Assembly (NCBI GenBank): GCA_024400415.1
Contig: JAKSMS010000009.1
Location: forward strand, 1-50,992
DNA: 50,992 nucleotides
Source of the DNA: Bacteroidales bacterium
Lineage (GTDB): Bacteria > Bacteroidota > Bacteroidia > Bacteroidales > P3
Direction: 5' to 3'
Below the pieces are notes generated by a model. That model was not told where the DNA came from, ran no database searches, and saw nothing but the letters and a program-made list of their open reading frames with translations. This document shows, one piece after another, positions 33,477 to 42,037 of this stretch (position 1 is the stretch's first letter; every line of letters starts with the position of its first letter). Position numbers and translations under genes: made by a program.

Positions 33477-34076
33477 TTAGTATTGCAAAAATTTTGAATG
33501 AATATATTCTACCTGACGCAATCGAGGGTTGCCTTCATAGTTGAGTATCACCCAGTCGGCACGGTCCATTTTTTCTTCAGCCGACAGCTGGTTCTGGATG
33601 CGGGCCTCGATGGCTGCACGATCTACATTGTCGCGCTCTTTAACTCTTCTGATGCGCTCTTCCAAATCTAGATAGATGCATATCACCTTGTCCATTAGGG
33701 CATCAAAGCCATACTCATACAATATGGCGGATTCGAACAAGACATATTTCGAGTCTTGGTTTAAGCACCACTCATCAAAACGCTGTCTAACAAGTGGATG
33801 TACTATACTGTTGAGCGCATTCAACTTTTCTTTATCAGCGAATACGATGGATGCCACCTTCTTCTTGTCGACCGTTCCATTGGAGGAGACCACATCGCTG
33901 CCTAACAGGGCGGCCACTTGATGTACGAATTGGGGCTCTTCGTAGAATTCTGCAGCCACTTGATCGGCCACAAAGCACGGAACCCCCATCTGCCTAAAGA
34001 CAGCGATTACGGTACTTTTCCCGCACCCGATACCTCCCGTCACGCCGATCCTCAGTGGCCTATTTGATGATGACAT
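33477..34076 (-). CDS. coaE: Dephospho-CoA kinase
   Basis: 199 residues from the ATG at 34076; in-frame ATGs at 34085 and 34097 are also possible. The last step of coenzyme A synthesis: ATP-dependent phosphorylation of the 3' hydroxyl of dephospho-CoA. The P-loop GVTGGIGCGKSTV lies at the N-terminus, and VHPLVRQRFDEW and ILYEYGFDALMDKVICIYLD are typical CoaE segments. It overlaps the end of the YbbR-like gene by about 17 bp and is 25 bp ahead of the GH3 fusion gene. The ybbR-coaE pairing is common in Bacteroidetes. Confidence 0.94.
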   Translation of the reverse strand: MSSSNRPLRIGVTGGIGCGKSTVIAVFRQMGVPCFVADQVAAEFYEEPQFVHQVAALLGSDVVSSNGTVDKKKVASIVFADKEKLNALNSIVHPLVRQRFDEWCLNQDSKYVLFESAILYEYGFDALMDKVICIYLDLEERIRRVKERDNVDRAAIEARIQNQLSAEEKMDRADWVILNYEGNPRLRQVEYIHSKFLQY

Positions 34077-35013
34077 ACTGCACATTTTCTGGTTCAATTT
34101 TTTTGATACGCACTTGTCCAGGGAATCGCGTCACCCTTACCGGTGCATAATCGTGTTCTGGATCAATAGCCACTCTGCATTGGAATTGATCTTCGGACAA
34201 TTCCTCTTCGTCCTCCAAGTTTGGCGACAGCAGCAGCACCTTGACCTTGTCGGGATACAGGCGCAGATGGAGCGAGGTGTCTGCCGTATGGGCCGAAACG
34301 GGCAAGACCATCTCTTGTTCATAGAATGCTCCCGACGGCACAACCAACGACACATAAGGCTGAGAAACCCTCAGATCAGGATACTTCTCCCAAGCAGCCT
34401 TGATGGGTATGCGTAAAGTATCAGTACTTCTGATTCTGCGGAAGTGGGCTGATTCGGTGGAAATCTGATTGATTTTGGAGAGCGACTCGCTGCTTCCATA
34501 CAGCCAGATGGAGTCTTCCAGCAGATAGGGCTCGCCTATTAGGCCATATCCGTCAGAAAACTCAAAGTCCACCTGCCCTAATACCGGCACAAACCCTTTC
34601 TTTTCGCGAGGTGAGTAGTATACCTTGATAGAGTCAAGGCTTGATGATATGGGAATATTGGAGGGGATATCGAATTGAGACCGTACTGCCGATATGACCG
34701 AGTGCATGCTTATCGATGCATGTCCTGGCTGCACTTTCCCCTTCGACATATCCACAACGACTGGGGAGAACCTCATATCGAAATATCTCGTCAGTGCGCG
34801 GTATCCGTTAGACGTAATATCCAACTCAATGACCGAATCCCTTGAGATAATAGCATAGCAGGCCGTGTCGACACCAACCATCTCTACTCTAACCTGAGTG
34901 GAGTAGGTCTGGCTTTCAGACATGGCCCATGCAGTCCAAATCACCAATGTAATGACCAATATGATCATCAATGGGCGATACTGGCGCATCATTAGCTTGG
35001 CACGCCCCGTCAT
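34060..35013 (-). CDS. YbbR-like domain protein
   Basis: 317 residues. A single membrane segment (about 12-31, PLMIILVITLVIWTAWAM) and a beta-rich extracytoplasmic part made of YbbR-like repeats (QVRVEMVGVDTACYAI; KGFVPVLGQVDFEFSDGYGLIGEPYLLEDSIWLYGS). YbbR proteins in other phyla modulate the diadenylate cyclase CdaA; no cdaA is nearby, so that link is not supported here. The gene is 24 bp after yajC and overlaps coaE. Local order yajC-ybbR-coaE is a conserved Bacteroidetes cluster. Confidence 0.85.
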   Translation of the reverse strand: MTGRAKLMMRQYRPLMIILVITLVIWTAWAMSESQTYSTQVRVEMVGVDTACYAIISRDSVIELDITSNGYRALTRYFDMRFSPVVVDMSKGKVQPGHASISMHSVISAVRSQFDIPSNIPISSSLDSIKVYYSPREKKGFVPVLGQVDFEFSDGYGLIGEPYLLEDSIWLYGSSESLSKINQISTESAHFRRIRSTDTLRIPIKAAWEKYPDLRVSQPYVSLVVPSGAFYEQEMVLPVSAHTADTSLHLRLYPDKVKVLLLSPNLEDEEELSEDQFQCRVAIDPEHDYAPVRVTRFPGQVRIKKIEPENVQYVIIK

Positions 35014-35037
35014 TTTTCCTCTACAAAGAGTGGCTTA

Positions 35038-35346
35038 TTAGTTCTTCTTAGCAGTCTCAACAACTGGCTGGAGGAAACTTTTCTCAACAGTGAGGATCAC
35101 GTCGTGTGACACTTCCACTTCTGCAGTTGTTTCGTGAATCTCGTGGATCTTTCCATAGATACCGCCGCTAAAGGTCACGCGATCGCCCTTCTTGAGGCTC
35201 TTGCGGAACTGCTCTTCTTCCTTTGCCTTTTTGCGCTGCGGACGAATCATGAGGAACCACATCATTACTAAAAGAATAATCATCCAGAGCCACATTGATC
35301 CGCTCTGCTGAGGTTGAGCTTGTAATAGAATCCAGTTTGTAAGCAT
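35038..35346 (-). CDS. yajC: Preprotein translocase subunit YajC
   Basis: 102 residues. One membrane segment (about 17-35, GSMWLWMIILLVMMWFLMIRP) and a short cytoplasmic domain with KKGDRVTFSGGIYGKIHEI and VEVSHDVILTVEKS, the YajC signature. It associates with SecDF at the Sec translocon. It sits 25 bp downstream of the DUF1573 lipoprotein gene and 24 bp upstream of the YbbR-like gene. secDF is not in the window. Confidence 0.93.
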   Translation of the reverse strand: MLTNWILLQAQPQQSGSMWLWMIILLVMMWFLMIRPQRKKAKEEEQFRKSLKKGDRVTFSGGIYGKIHEIHETTAEVEVSHDVILTVEKSFLQPVVETAKKN

Positions 35347-35371
35347 AGTATAATTGTATTATTTTTTTTGA

Positions 35372-35815
35372 TTATCGTACTTGAGCCATGATCTTGAGCA
35401 CGTGGCGACCGGGCTGGGCATTGCTAGATACGGTCACTTCTTGGTATTGCATTCCACTCTTTCCGGCGCTTTTGAAGGTGACCGAAATGTAGCCGTCCTC
35501 ACCTGGAGCAATACGCTTGCGCGGATAGTCGGCCACCGTGCAGCCGCAACTGGCCTTGCAGCCGCTAATAATCAGATCTCCAGATCCAGCGTTGGTAAAA
35601 TGGAACGAATAGGCGATATTCTCTCCCTGGCTTAGCATGCCGAAGTCATGCATGTCGCTGTCGAAAGTCATTACAGCCACTTTGGCATCACTAATGGTGC
35701 CTGAAGCCGTATTAGGATTGGTTATCAGATCAGTGTCGAGTTCTTGGGAGCTCTTTGATCCGCAACTTCCCAACAAGGCACATGCAAGAATCGATGCAAA
35801 TATATATTTTTTCAT
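35372..35815 (-). CDS. DUF1573 lipoprotein
   Basis: 147 residues. Signal peptide with lipobox LGSC (Cys at about 18). The body is one Ig-like DUF1573 domain: FDSDMHDFGMLSQGENIAYSFHFTNAGSGDLIISGCKASCGCTVADYP. The SGC-x(2-3)-SCGC cysteine cluster is the family hallmark and may bind metal or form disulfides. It is placed between the DUF58 gene (22 bp) and yajC (25 bp), its normal Bacteroidetes context. Function unknown; membrane-anchored location predicted. Confidence 0.9.
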   Translation of the reverse strand: MKKYIFASILACALLGSCGSKSSQELDTDLITNPNTASGTISDAKVAVMTFDSDMHDFGMLSQGENIAYSFHFTNAGSGDLIISGCKASCGCTVADYPRKRIAPGEDGYISVTFKSAGKSGMQYQEVTVSSNAQPGRHVLKIMAQVR

Positions 35816-35837
35816 AATAATTCTTTTTTCTTTTTCA

Positions 35838-36782
35838 TTACACTCTGGTTTTCTTGCGCTTTAGTAGGTAGGGAACAAGAATAGGTTCAAAACCAGCATC
35901 AATGTCGATTGCGACATAGTCCGCTTGGTATTGAATGGCGTGATGCTTAAACTCGGCAACTAGCTTAGACATCTGTTCCTGATATTTATCTATAACCTCG
36001 AAAGGCTGTACCTTAAGTGATTTGCCGCTCTCGAGGTCAATAAACTCAGTGGGCTTATTCTCAAACGCAAAGTCCAGCTCTTTACCGAAGCTCATCGTGT
36101 GAAAAACCACCACTTCATGCTTGCAATGGCGCAGGTGCCTCAATGCATCAAGCAGCGCACGACTTTCTTCAACAGACGTAAAGGCATCGGTGAAGACAAC
36201 CACGAGGGAACGTTGCTTCAACCGCTCTGCGGTAAGGTGCAACGCCTCAGCTATATGGGTCGAACTTGGATGTTCCGTGCGAGTGTCTATCGGTTGGGCC
36301 AGTTCTTGCTCTAAAAGCCCTAAAACGTAATGCTGGTGAGCCTTGCTGCTACGAACATCAGTCTGAAGATCAATGCCGTTGCCGACAAGTGTCAGGCCAA
36401 AAGCATCACGCTGTCGCAGCATCATCTCGGAAAGGAGTGCTGCAGCATAAATAGAGAATGTGAGCTTGTTTGGCTTTTTATAGTTGTTGTGTCCTTCCAA
36501 AGGGAACAGCATCGACCTACTGTGATCGATTACTAGTTGGCATCTGAGGTTGGTTTCCTCTTCGAACCGCTTCACAAAGAGTTTGTCTGAGCGGCCATAC
36601 AGCTTCCAATCTATATTCTTAGTAGATTCTCCGGGATTGTATTGCCGATGCTCCGAAAACTCAACTGAGAAGCCATGGAAAGGACTCTTATGCAGACCTG
36701 AGATGAATCCCTCCATCACATGTCTGGCAAAGAATTCTAGAGACTTGTATTTTTCTAGTTCTTCAAACAAGCTCCCACTCAA
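35838..36782 (-). CDS. DUF58 domain protein
   Basis: 314 residues, soluble. FSEHRQYNPGESTKNIDWKLYGRSDKLFVKRFEEE is the DUF58 core motif, followed by a von Willebrand A-like fold (LVIDHSRSMLFP, a DxSxS-type metal site, and LVVVFTDAF). DUF58 proteins usually sit with MoxR ATPases and BatA/BatB proteins. None of these is here; the gene is instead between trxA (6 bp) and the DUF1573 gene. A chaperone-like or scaffold role with MoxR elsewhere in the genome is inferred. Confidence 0.9.
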   Translation of the reverse strand: MSGSLFEELEKYKSLEFFARHVMEGFISGLHKSPFHGFSVEFSEHRQYNPGESTKNIDWKLYGRSDKLFVKRFEEETNLRCQLVIDHSRSMLFPLEGHNNYKKPNKLTFSIYAAALLSEMMLRQRDAFGLTLVGNGIDLQTDVRSSKAHQHYVLGLLEQELAQPIDTRTEHPSSTHIAEALHLTAERLKQRSLVVVFTDAFTSVEESRALLDALRHLRHCKHEVVVFHTMSFGKELDFAFENKPTEFIDLESGKSLKVQPFEVIDKYQEQMSKLVAEFKHHAIQYQADYVAIDIDAGFEPILVPYLLKRKKTRV

Positions 36783-36788
36783 TTATTT

Positions 36789-37103
36789 TTACATAAGTGC
36801 GTCCAGCTTTTCAGTAAGGGTGCTCTTCTGAACACTTCCTACAGCCTTATCCTTGAGTTCACCGCCCTTGAAAAACAAGATGGTTGGCACGTTGCGAACT
36901 CTGAAACGGGCAGTGATAGAAGTGCATTCCTCTGCATCGGCGGTGCATACGACAGCCTTACCTTCATATTCATTGGCAATCTCATCAACGATTGGTGCAA
37001 GTGCTTTGCATGGGCCACACCACTCAGCGCCAAAATCAACCATTACTGGGAGTTCAGATTTCAGGATTTCGTCAAAGTTTTGTTCGTTAACTGCAATAGA
37101 CAT
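36789..37103 (-). CDS. trxA: Thioredoxin
   Basis: 104 residues, a single thioredoxin domain with no signal peptide, so cytosolic. The active site WCGPC (28-32) is standard and the cis-proline segment RVRNVPTILFF is present. It reduces protein disulfides with electrons from thioredoxin reductase. It is the first gene of an eight-gene minus-strand operon reaching to 29954, behind a -7 box at 37141-37148. An unusual mix: redox, secretion, CoA synthesis and envelope turnover. Confidence 0.96.
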   Translation of the reverse strand: MSIAVNEQNFDEILKSELPVMVDFGAEWCGPCKALAPIVDEIANEYEGKAVVCTADAEECTSITARFRVRNVPTILFFKGGELKDKAVGSVQKSTLTEKLDALM

Positions 37104-37140
37104 AATAATTTACGTTTAAATTGTGATTAATTTCGTTCTA

Positions 37141-37148
37141 CAAAGATA
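37141..37148 (-). promoter_or_regulatory. -7 box of the trxA operon
   Basis: TATCTTTG on the minus strand, 38 bp before the trxA ATG. The -33 position has TGG rather than TTG, so the promoter is only partly supported. Confidence 0.45.
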
Positions 37149-37308
37149 GTCATTTTTTGTTATTTGTGCCATATTTTTTTCGCACTATTTTTAATATATA
37201 ATCAACAATATGTGTTAATTCACTAGGTTTCAACCACTTTTCGCTATACAGTAGTCCTATTTTGATATATTTATTGTTTTTTAAGATGAATAGTTCTATT
37301 TTTTTTTG

Positions 37309-37316
37309 TAATTTTG
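37309..37316 (+). promoter_or_regulatory. -7 box of the lytic transglycosylase gene
   Basis: TAATTTTG, an exact TAnnTTTG, 25 bp before the ATG at 37341. No good -33 element. It diverges from the trxA promoter. Confidence 0.45.
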
Positions 37317-37340
37317 CATTCTCTAAGATAGTTAAATATA

Positions 37341-38615
37341 ATGAAAAATATATATAAGAAACTACTCACACTGACATGCGTAGCCATGATGGTCTTCGGC
37401 ATACAGCACTCCGCTTCTGCCCAGCAAGATTCCATCGCTCTCGCATCTGTAATCAATCAGTTTAACGCCAATTACGACTCCCTGCTCAACAGCTACTACA
37501 TCAAGAAGTACTCTCGCTATCTGCTACGTCAAAACAAGGTTGTCTCTACCCAGTCGTTCGACCAGATTCCCGACTCCGTGCTGGCTAAGCGCCTGCGCAA
37601 TATGCATACCGTCATTCCTATGAACTTCAACCCTGAGGTTCGTTCCTACATACGCATGTATCTCAACCGACTCTCCCCTCGCCTCGACGTAATGCTTACT
37701 CTTTGTGAGTACTACCACCCACTCTTCGAGGAGGCTCTGAATCGTTACAACGTGCCTGAAGAACTCAAATACCTCCCCATAGTTGAATCGGCCATGAATC
37801 CAATGCTTACCTCTCGAGCCGGTGCTGCTGGACTCTGGCAGTTCATGTATACTACCGGCAAGAACTACGATCTCGAGGTCAACTCTATCGTAGACGAGCG
37901 ACGCGACCCTTTCAAATCCACCAATGCTGCTGCCCATTTCCTCCACGACCTGCACAAGATCTATGGAGACTGGATCCTCGCTATTGCTGCCTACAACTGT
38001 GGTCCAGGAAATATCAACAAGGCTATAAGTCGTGCCAACGGCAAGAAGGACTTCTGGGATATCTACCCATATCTTCCTCGCGAAACACGAGGCTATATTC
38101 CTGCATTCATCGCTGCAACCTACGTAATGACCTACTATCCTGAGCACGGCATCCATCCTCGCAAGGTCACTATGCCAATCAAGACTGACACCATAGTTCT
38201 AAGCGGTGATGCCTACTTTACCTATATTTCCAAATACCTGAATGTCGATATCGAAGAGATCCGCACCCTCAATCCACAATATCGCGTTGACTTCATCCCT
38301 GGAGCCTCTGGCTCCTATTCGCTCTGTCTTCCTGTCGACAAAATGCACAACTTCTTCGCCGTCGAAGACTCTATCTACAACCACACTCAAGATTCGCTTC
38401 AGACTCGCCCACTCAACAAGCAAGCAGCCTCGGCAGCTTCTGGGGAGAAGCCTTCTAGCACATCCAGTACGGCTGCAGTATACCATACCGTCAAGACTGG
38501 CGAGACGCTCTCTCGCATCGCAAGCCGCTATGGCACTACCATACAATCTATCAAGAAGCGAAACAACCTTAAGTCCGACAAAATCCGTGTTGGTCAGAAA
38601 CTCAGAGTCAAATAA
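37341..38615 (+). CDS. mltD: Membrane-bound lytic murein transglycosylase D
   Basis: 424 residues. A signal peptide (1-27, ending SASAQ), an SLT domain (about 125-275) with catalytic E149 in [25 protein letters not shown] and the motif [14 protein letters not shown], then one C-terminal LysM domain (380-424, [18 protein letters not shown]). It cleaves glycan strands of peptidoglycan to 1,6-anhydro ends. E. coli MltD has a lipobox and usually two LysM; here there is no lipobox and a single LysM. It is followed 15 bp later by a FtsB/DivIC-like gene, linking wall cleavage with division. Confidence 0.93.
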   Translation: MKNIYKKLLTLTCVAMMVFGIQHSASAQQDSIALASVINQFNANYDSLLNSYYIKKYSRYLLRQNKVVSTQSFDQIPDSVLAKRLRNMHTVIPMNFNPEVRSYIRMYLNRLSPRLDVMLTLCEYYHPLFEEALNRYNVPEELKYLPIVESAMNPMLTSRAGAAGLWQFMYTTGKNYDLEVNSIVDERRDPFKSTNAAAHFLHDLHKIYGDWILAIAAYNCGPGNINKAISRANGKKDFWDIYPYLPRETRGYIPAFIAATYVMTYYPEHGIHPRKVTMPIKTDTIVLSGDAYFTYISKYLNVDIEEIRTLNPQYRVDFIPGASGSYSLCLPVDKMHNFFAVEDSIYNHTQDSLQTRPLNKQAASAASGEKPSSTSSTAAVYHTVKTGETLSRIASRYGTTIQSIKKRNNLKSDKIRVGQKLRVK

Positions 38616-38630
38616 AGCCTCCCAAATACT

Positions 38631-38945
38631 ATGCCTAAAACCAAACAGTCCTCAGGATTCATCAAACTGATCAAGAATAAATATTTCTACGTCACGATTA
38701 TTTTCCTGGCCATATTCTTGTTTGTCAGCAACAACAACCTTTTCTTCACCTTAGGACTTAAGCACGAGGTAAACAAACTTCATGACCAAGAGTCAGAGAT
38801 CCAACAACAGATCAAAGACGACAGCATCTTTTTTCAGGGACTCAAAGGTAATCCTGAAGCCATCGAACGCTTTGGTCGTGAACAATACCTTATGTCTCGC
38901 GACGATGAAGACCTCTTCGTGATCACCTCCTCAGAAGAGGAGTAA
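38631..38945 (+). CDS. FtsB/DivIC-like septum formation initiator
   Basis: 104 residues. A basic cytoplasmic tail, a membrane segment (about 21-39, YFYVTIIFLAIFLFVSNNN), then a coiled coil (HEVNKLHDQESEIQQQIKDD) and a short acidic end. The ERFGREQYLMSRDDEDLFVI ending matches the FtsB/DivIC family, which bridges divisome proteins FtsQ and FtsL. It is 15 bp downstream of the transglycosylase gene. The call rests on layout and the C-terminal motif; confidence is good. Confidence 0.88.
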   Translation: MPKTKQSSGFIKLIKNKYFYVTIIFLAIFLFVSNNNLFFTLGLKHEVNKLHDQESEIQQQIKDDSIFFQGLKGNPEAIERFGREQYLMSRDDEDLFVITSSEEE

Positions 38946-39029
38946 CTATTGATTATTAAAAGAATGGGATTGAGATACTATTCGAACTCAAAAAAAAGAA
39001 AAGGTACAAGATAATATCAGCTCGGAAAA

Positions 39030-39335
39030 CTACATTCTATACCCTATCTTACTCAAGATTTCTTTCACCCTTTGAACGTGGTCGCCTTGGATGATTATTT
39101 CTCCATCTTTAGCACTGCCGCCTACGCCACAACCAGTCTTTAACGTCTTAGCCAAGTCAGCAAGGTCATCATTATTACCCACAAATCCCGTCACCAAGGT
39201 TACCTGCTTGCCACCCCTGCCCTTACGTTCCATTCTCACTCGTAGTTTTTGTTTTTCAGGTGCCAAAGTAATCACTTCTGGCTCATCTTCAGGCTTCCAA
39301 TCTGGGTTGGTCGAAAAAACGATATCTAAATCCAT
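39030..39335 (-). CDS. SUI1/YciH family translation factor
   Basis: 101 residues. LRVRMERKGRGGKQVTLVTGFVGN, then TLKTGCGVGGSAKDGEIIIQGDHVQRVKEIL, is the eIF1/SUI1 domain. Bacterial YciH affects start-codon fidelity and inhibits translation under stress. The first 25 residues are an acidic extension. It lies 95 bp downstream of the NlpC/P60 gene and could be transcribed from the same operon or alone; no perfect promoter found. Confidence 0.9.
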   Translation of the reverse strand: MDLDIVFSTNPDWKPEDEPEVITLAPEKQKLRVRMERKGRGGKQVTLVTGFVGNNDDLADLAKTLKTGCGVGGSAKDGEIIIQGDHVQRVKEILSKIGYRM

Positions 39336-39430
39336 TTATTAATGTTACTATTAAATGCTAATAATAAAGTAAAAGTACGCTAGAACTCACAAAAGGGGGA
39401 ATCGGTATGCTGGCAACCACCAACACGATT

Positions 39431-40018
39431 TCAAATCTTTCCGCCTTTGTAGAAATGTTTGCTCCAATAGCTATCGGTCAGCTTGCTGATAATCACTCCA
39501 TGGGAAGTACTCGAATGGACAAACATATCGTCCCTTAGATAGATGCCTACATGCGACACCTTGTTGTTGCTGTTGGTGAAAAATACCAATTCACCTTCTT
39601 TCAATTTGTTTTTAGCCACAGGGGTCGACTGAAGGTATATATCATTTGCCGTACGCTTTAAGGTGATGTTGTACACCGTCTTGTAGATATTGCCCACAAA
39701 GCAGGAACAGTCTACGCCATCTTTAGAGCAGCCGCCATACAGATATGGAGTCCCATACCAATCCTCGATGGCACTTCTTAACTTGGCATTCTCTATATCC
39801 ACACCAAGCTTTACGCTCGTATTCCGGGTTCGACGTTCAGCCTTTAGTACGGGCACATAAGGTTTCTCATCCACTAATTCGTCGGCATAGAGCTGTGAGA
39901 TAATGAAGTCCTCCTCCTCTAAATCGGTGGTCAGAATCTTTTTCAATGCCTGGCACGAGGTAAGCATCAACCCGCATACTGCCAAAAGCATTAATATGGC
40001 AATTCTACTCTTCTTCAT
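39431..40018 (-). CDS. NlpC/P60 (C40) peptidase lipoprotein
   Basis: 195 residues. Lipobox LTSC (Cys22) predicts a lipid anchor. The peptidase domain begins about 80: WYGTPYLYGGCSKDGVDCSCFVG with catalytic C104, and VSHVGIYL with H156. These enzymes hydrolyse the gamma-D-Glu-DAP bond of murein stem peptides. The usual DCSG motif reads DCSC here, an extra cysteine two residues after the nucleophile. The gene is 1 bp after the lipid kinase gene and is part of the DUF349 operon. Confidence 0.92.
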   Translation of the reverse strand: MKKSRIAILMLLAVCGLMLTSCQALKKILTTDLEEEDFIISQLYADELVDEKPYVPVLKAERRTRNTSVKLGVDIENAKLRSAIEDWYGTPYLYGGCSKDGVDCSCFVGNIYKTVYNITLKRTANDIYLQSTPVAKNKLKEGELVFFTNSNNKVSHVGIYLRDDMFVHSSTSHGVIISKLTDSYWSKHFYKGGKI

Positions 40019-40019
40019 A

Positions 40020-40985
40020 TTATTGATTGATTATAGGTTTGATAATATCGTTGTGCACTTTTTGCCTGATCCTATGGATGTCGCCTATGATCTTGCCGGG
40101 CAGAGGCCTCTTCCCTATTACATTTAGCGAGTTAGGAATATTCACAAATCGAACCTCCGAACCACAGATTTCGCCTTCACCATCGATGTTGACCCATTTG
40201 TCCAGATTGCCGCTTATCACTACCTCTTTGGCTTTAAAGATTTCTACATGCTGAGATAACTCCGCATGGTTAGCATATAGCAGTGGAACAGAAACAGGGA
40301 GATGCTCAATTGGCACCTTGTCAACAATACTGATGTCCAACATGCCATCGTTCAGTTTGGCCTGAGGAGCAATATTAGCATTGAATCCAAATTGGTTTGA
40401 ATTTGCCACTGCGATGAACCATGCTTTACGGTCGTATTCTTTGCCATCGATAGTCAGGTGGTAATTTTGGCATTCATAGCGCACATACTCCCTAACCATT
40501 AGGTTTAGATATGCTGCCAGGCCTCTACTCTTAGCAGTCTTCATCAGTCGGGCAATATAGGCGTCGAAACCGACACCTGCTATACTGGCCACCACATGTT
40601 CCCCATTCACCTCTATCGTGTCGATAGGAAACTCATAGTCGTCGTTCAGCATTCTTACTGCAAAGGCCGGAATCAGCGAGATATTCATGCATCTAGCCAG
40701 TCCGTTACCACTTCCGCAGGGAATGATTCCCAACGTTGTAGGACTTCCCTTAAGTCCGCTTACTACGTCGTTTACGCTTCCATCACCACCTACTGCCGTC
40801 ACAATGTCAACGCCTTTGTCGGCTGCCATTCTGGCTATCTCTGTACCATGGTGAATATGCTCGGTATATTTTATCTCGTAGTCGTAAAGATCCTTATTAA
40901 GGTTGGCATCAAACACGCTCTCTATGCGTTTCTGCTTGCCAATACCCGAAATAGGGTTCACTACTACCCACATCTTCTTTTTCAT
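40020..40985 (-). CDS. Diacylglycerol kinase-family lipid kinase
   Basis: 321 residues. VVVNPISGIGKQKR (7-20), VTAVGGDGSVNDVVSG (62-77) and GIIPCGSGNGLAR (86-98) are the three motifs of the DAGK catalytic domain; the C-terminal half has the beta-sandwich of YegS/DgkB. It phosphorylates diacylglycerol or a related lipid (possibly sphingosine-like lipids, which Bacteroidales make; that is inference). It lies 24 bp after the GldB-like gene. Confidence 0.92.
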   Translation of the reverse strand: MKKKMWVVVNPISGIGKQKRIESVFDANLNKDLYDYEIKYTEHIHHGTEIARMAADKGVDIVTAVGGDGSVNDVVSGLKGSPTTLGIIPCGSGNGLARCMNISLIPAFAVRMLNDDYEFPIDTIEVNGEHVVASIAGVGFDAYIARLMKTAKSRGLAAYLNLMVREYVRYECQNYHLTIDGKEYDRKAWFIAVANSNQFGFNANIAPQAKLNDGMLDISIVDKVPIEHLPVSVPLLYANHAELSQHVEIFKAKEVVISGNLDKWVNIDGEGEICGSEVRFVNIPNSLNVIGKRPLPGKIIGDIHRIRQKVHNDIIKPIINQ

Positions 40986-41009
40986 AGTCTAATAGTCTTT
41001 AATTGGCTA

Positions 41010-42017
41010 CTATCGAGCCTTATAACCCGATTCTCGAAGAATTTTTTGAGAATCTGTCTCCTGCATCAGCTCCTTAACTGAAGAACGCGTATTTTCCATA
41101 TAGGACTCTACGATTCTCCAACCAATGTACGCTGCACATCTTGGAGCCGATTCCTTTCCAAATGCATTTGTACAAGGGGCTTCGTCCGTCAGGTTGTGGT
41201 ATTTCCCATTGTCTGTTTGGAAGAGCAACTGCTCCTGCAGTAGGTAGGCCCACACGTTCTGTTCATTTTTCTTCATCCAATCCAACTGAGGACTAGAGTA
41301 TCGCAACTTTATTGTGTCTGCCACGTTGGGCAATGATTTATCGACCAGGTAAATGGCCTTACCCTCCATAATCATGATATCCAGCAGCTGAGGCTCATTA
41401 GTCTTTGGCATCAACACCAGGTTGCGAGCCACACGCCCAATACAGTCAGCCAGCAGATACTCCTTCTTGCAGAGGTTTACTAGATACATAGGATTTCCAA
41501 AATAGCCATACTTGGCCATCTTAGGCAACACATAAGAGTCTAAAGCAATCAGAACTTCATCATCATCTGCCCAAACCCTAGTCTCGTAGTCAAATTGACC
41601 CGAGATAAAGGTCGACACCTTGGTGATTCTCAACTCGTCATCCATGCTGTGCAGCTTATCCAAAGCCTTTTTCAAGTCATGTTCCAACCATTCAAGGTCG
41701 CCAAACTCGGCTTTAACGTATTCGTATGCCTCTCGGATGACTTCGTCTTGTGTGAACCCTGCCACCTGTTCCATGTATTGAGGGTCATTGGGATAGATGT
41801 TGATCAAATGCCCTTTATAACCCGTATTACGCAATGCTGATTGGAGCTGACCGACAGGAGTATCAAACAGCACCTTTTCGAATCGAAAGATGCCCACATT
41901 ATCTAGTTCTCCCTTATCGTAACTAGACCCGCTTCCACAAGCCGATAGGCATACGCAAAGTATGCCTATCGAAAGTTGTGTTATTATAAATGATCTGATT
42001 TTTCTTATTATCATCAA
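41010..42017 (-). CDS. GldB-like lipoprotein
   Basis: 335 residues. The lipobox region ILCVCLSAC gives a lipoprotein signal (Cys at about 27). The body fits the GldB family: VGIFRFEKVLFDTPVGQLQSAL, IYPNDPQYMEQVAGF, VSTFISGQFDYETRVW, VLIALDSYVLPKMAKYGYFGNPMYL, AYIGWRIVESYMEN. GldB was named for gliding in Flavobacterium but is found in non-gliding Bacteroidetes as well. It is 20 bp after the DUF349 gene. I do not infer motility; an envelope role is likely. Confidence 0.85.
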   Translation of the reverse strand: MMIIRKIRSFIITQLSIGILCVCLSACGSGSSYDKGELDNVGIFRFEKVLFDTPVGQLQSALRNTGYKGHLINIYPNDPQYMEQVAGFTQDEVIREAYEYVKAEFGDLEWLEHDLKKALDKLHSMDDELRITKVSTFISGQFDYETRVWADDDEVLIALDSYVLPKMAKYGYFGNPMYLVNLCKKEYLLADCIGRVARNLVLMPKTNEPQLLDIMIMEGKAIYLVDKSLPNVADTIKLRYSSPQLDWMKKNEQNVWAYLLQEQLLFQTDNGKYHNLTDEAPCTNAFGKESAPRCAAYIGWRIVESYMENTRSSVKELMQETDSQKILRESGYKAR

Positions 42018-42037
42018 ATACTAATAATCTGATTACA

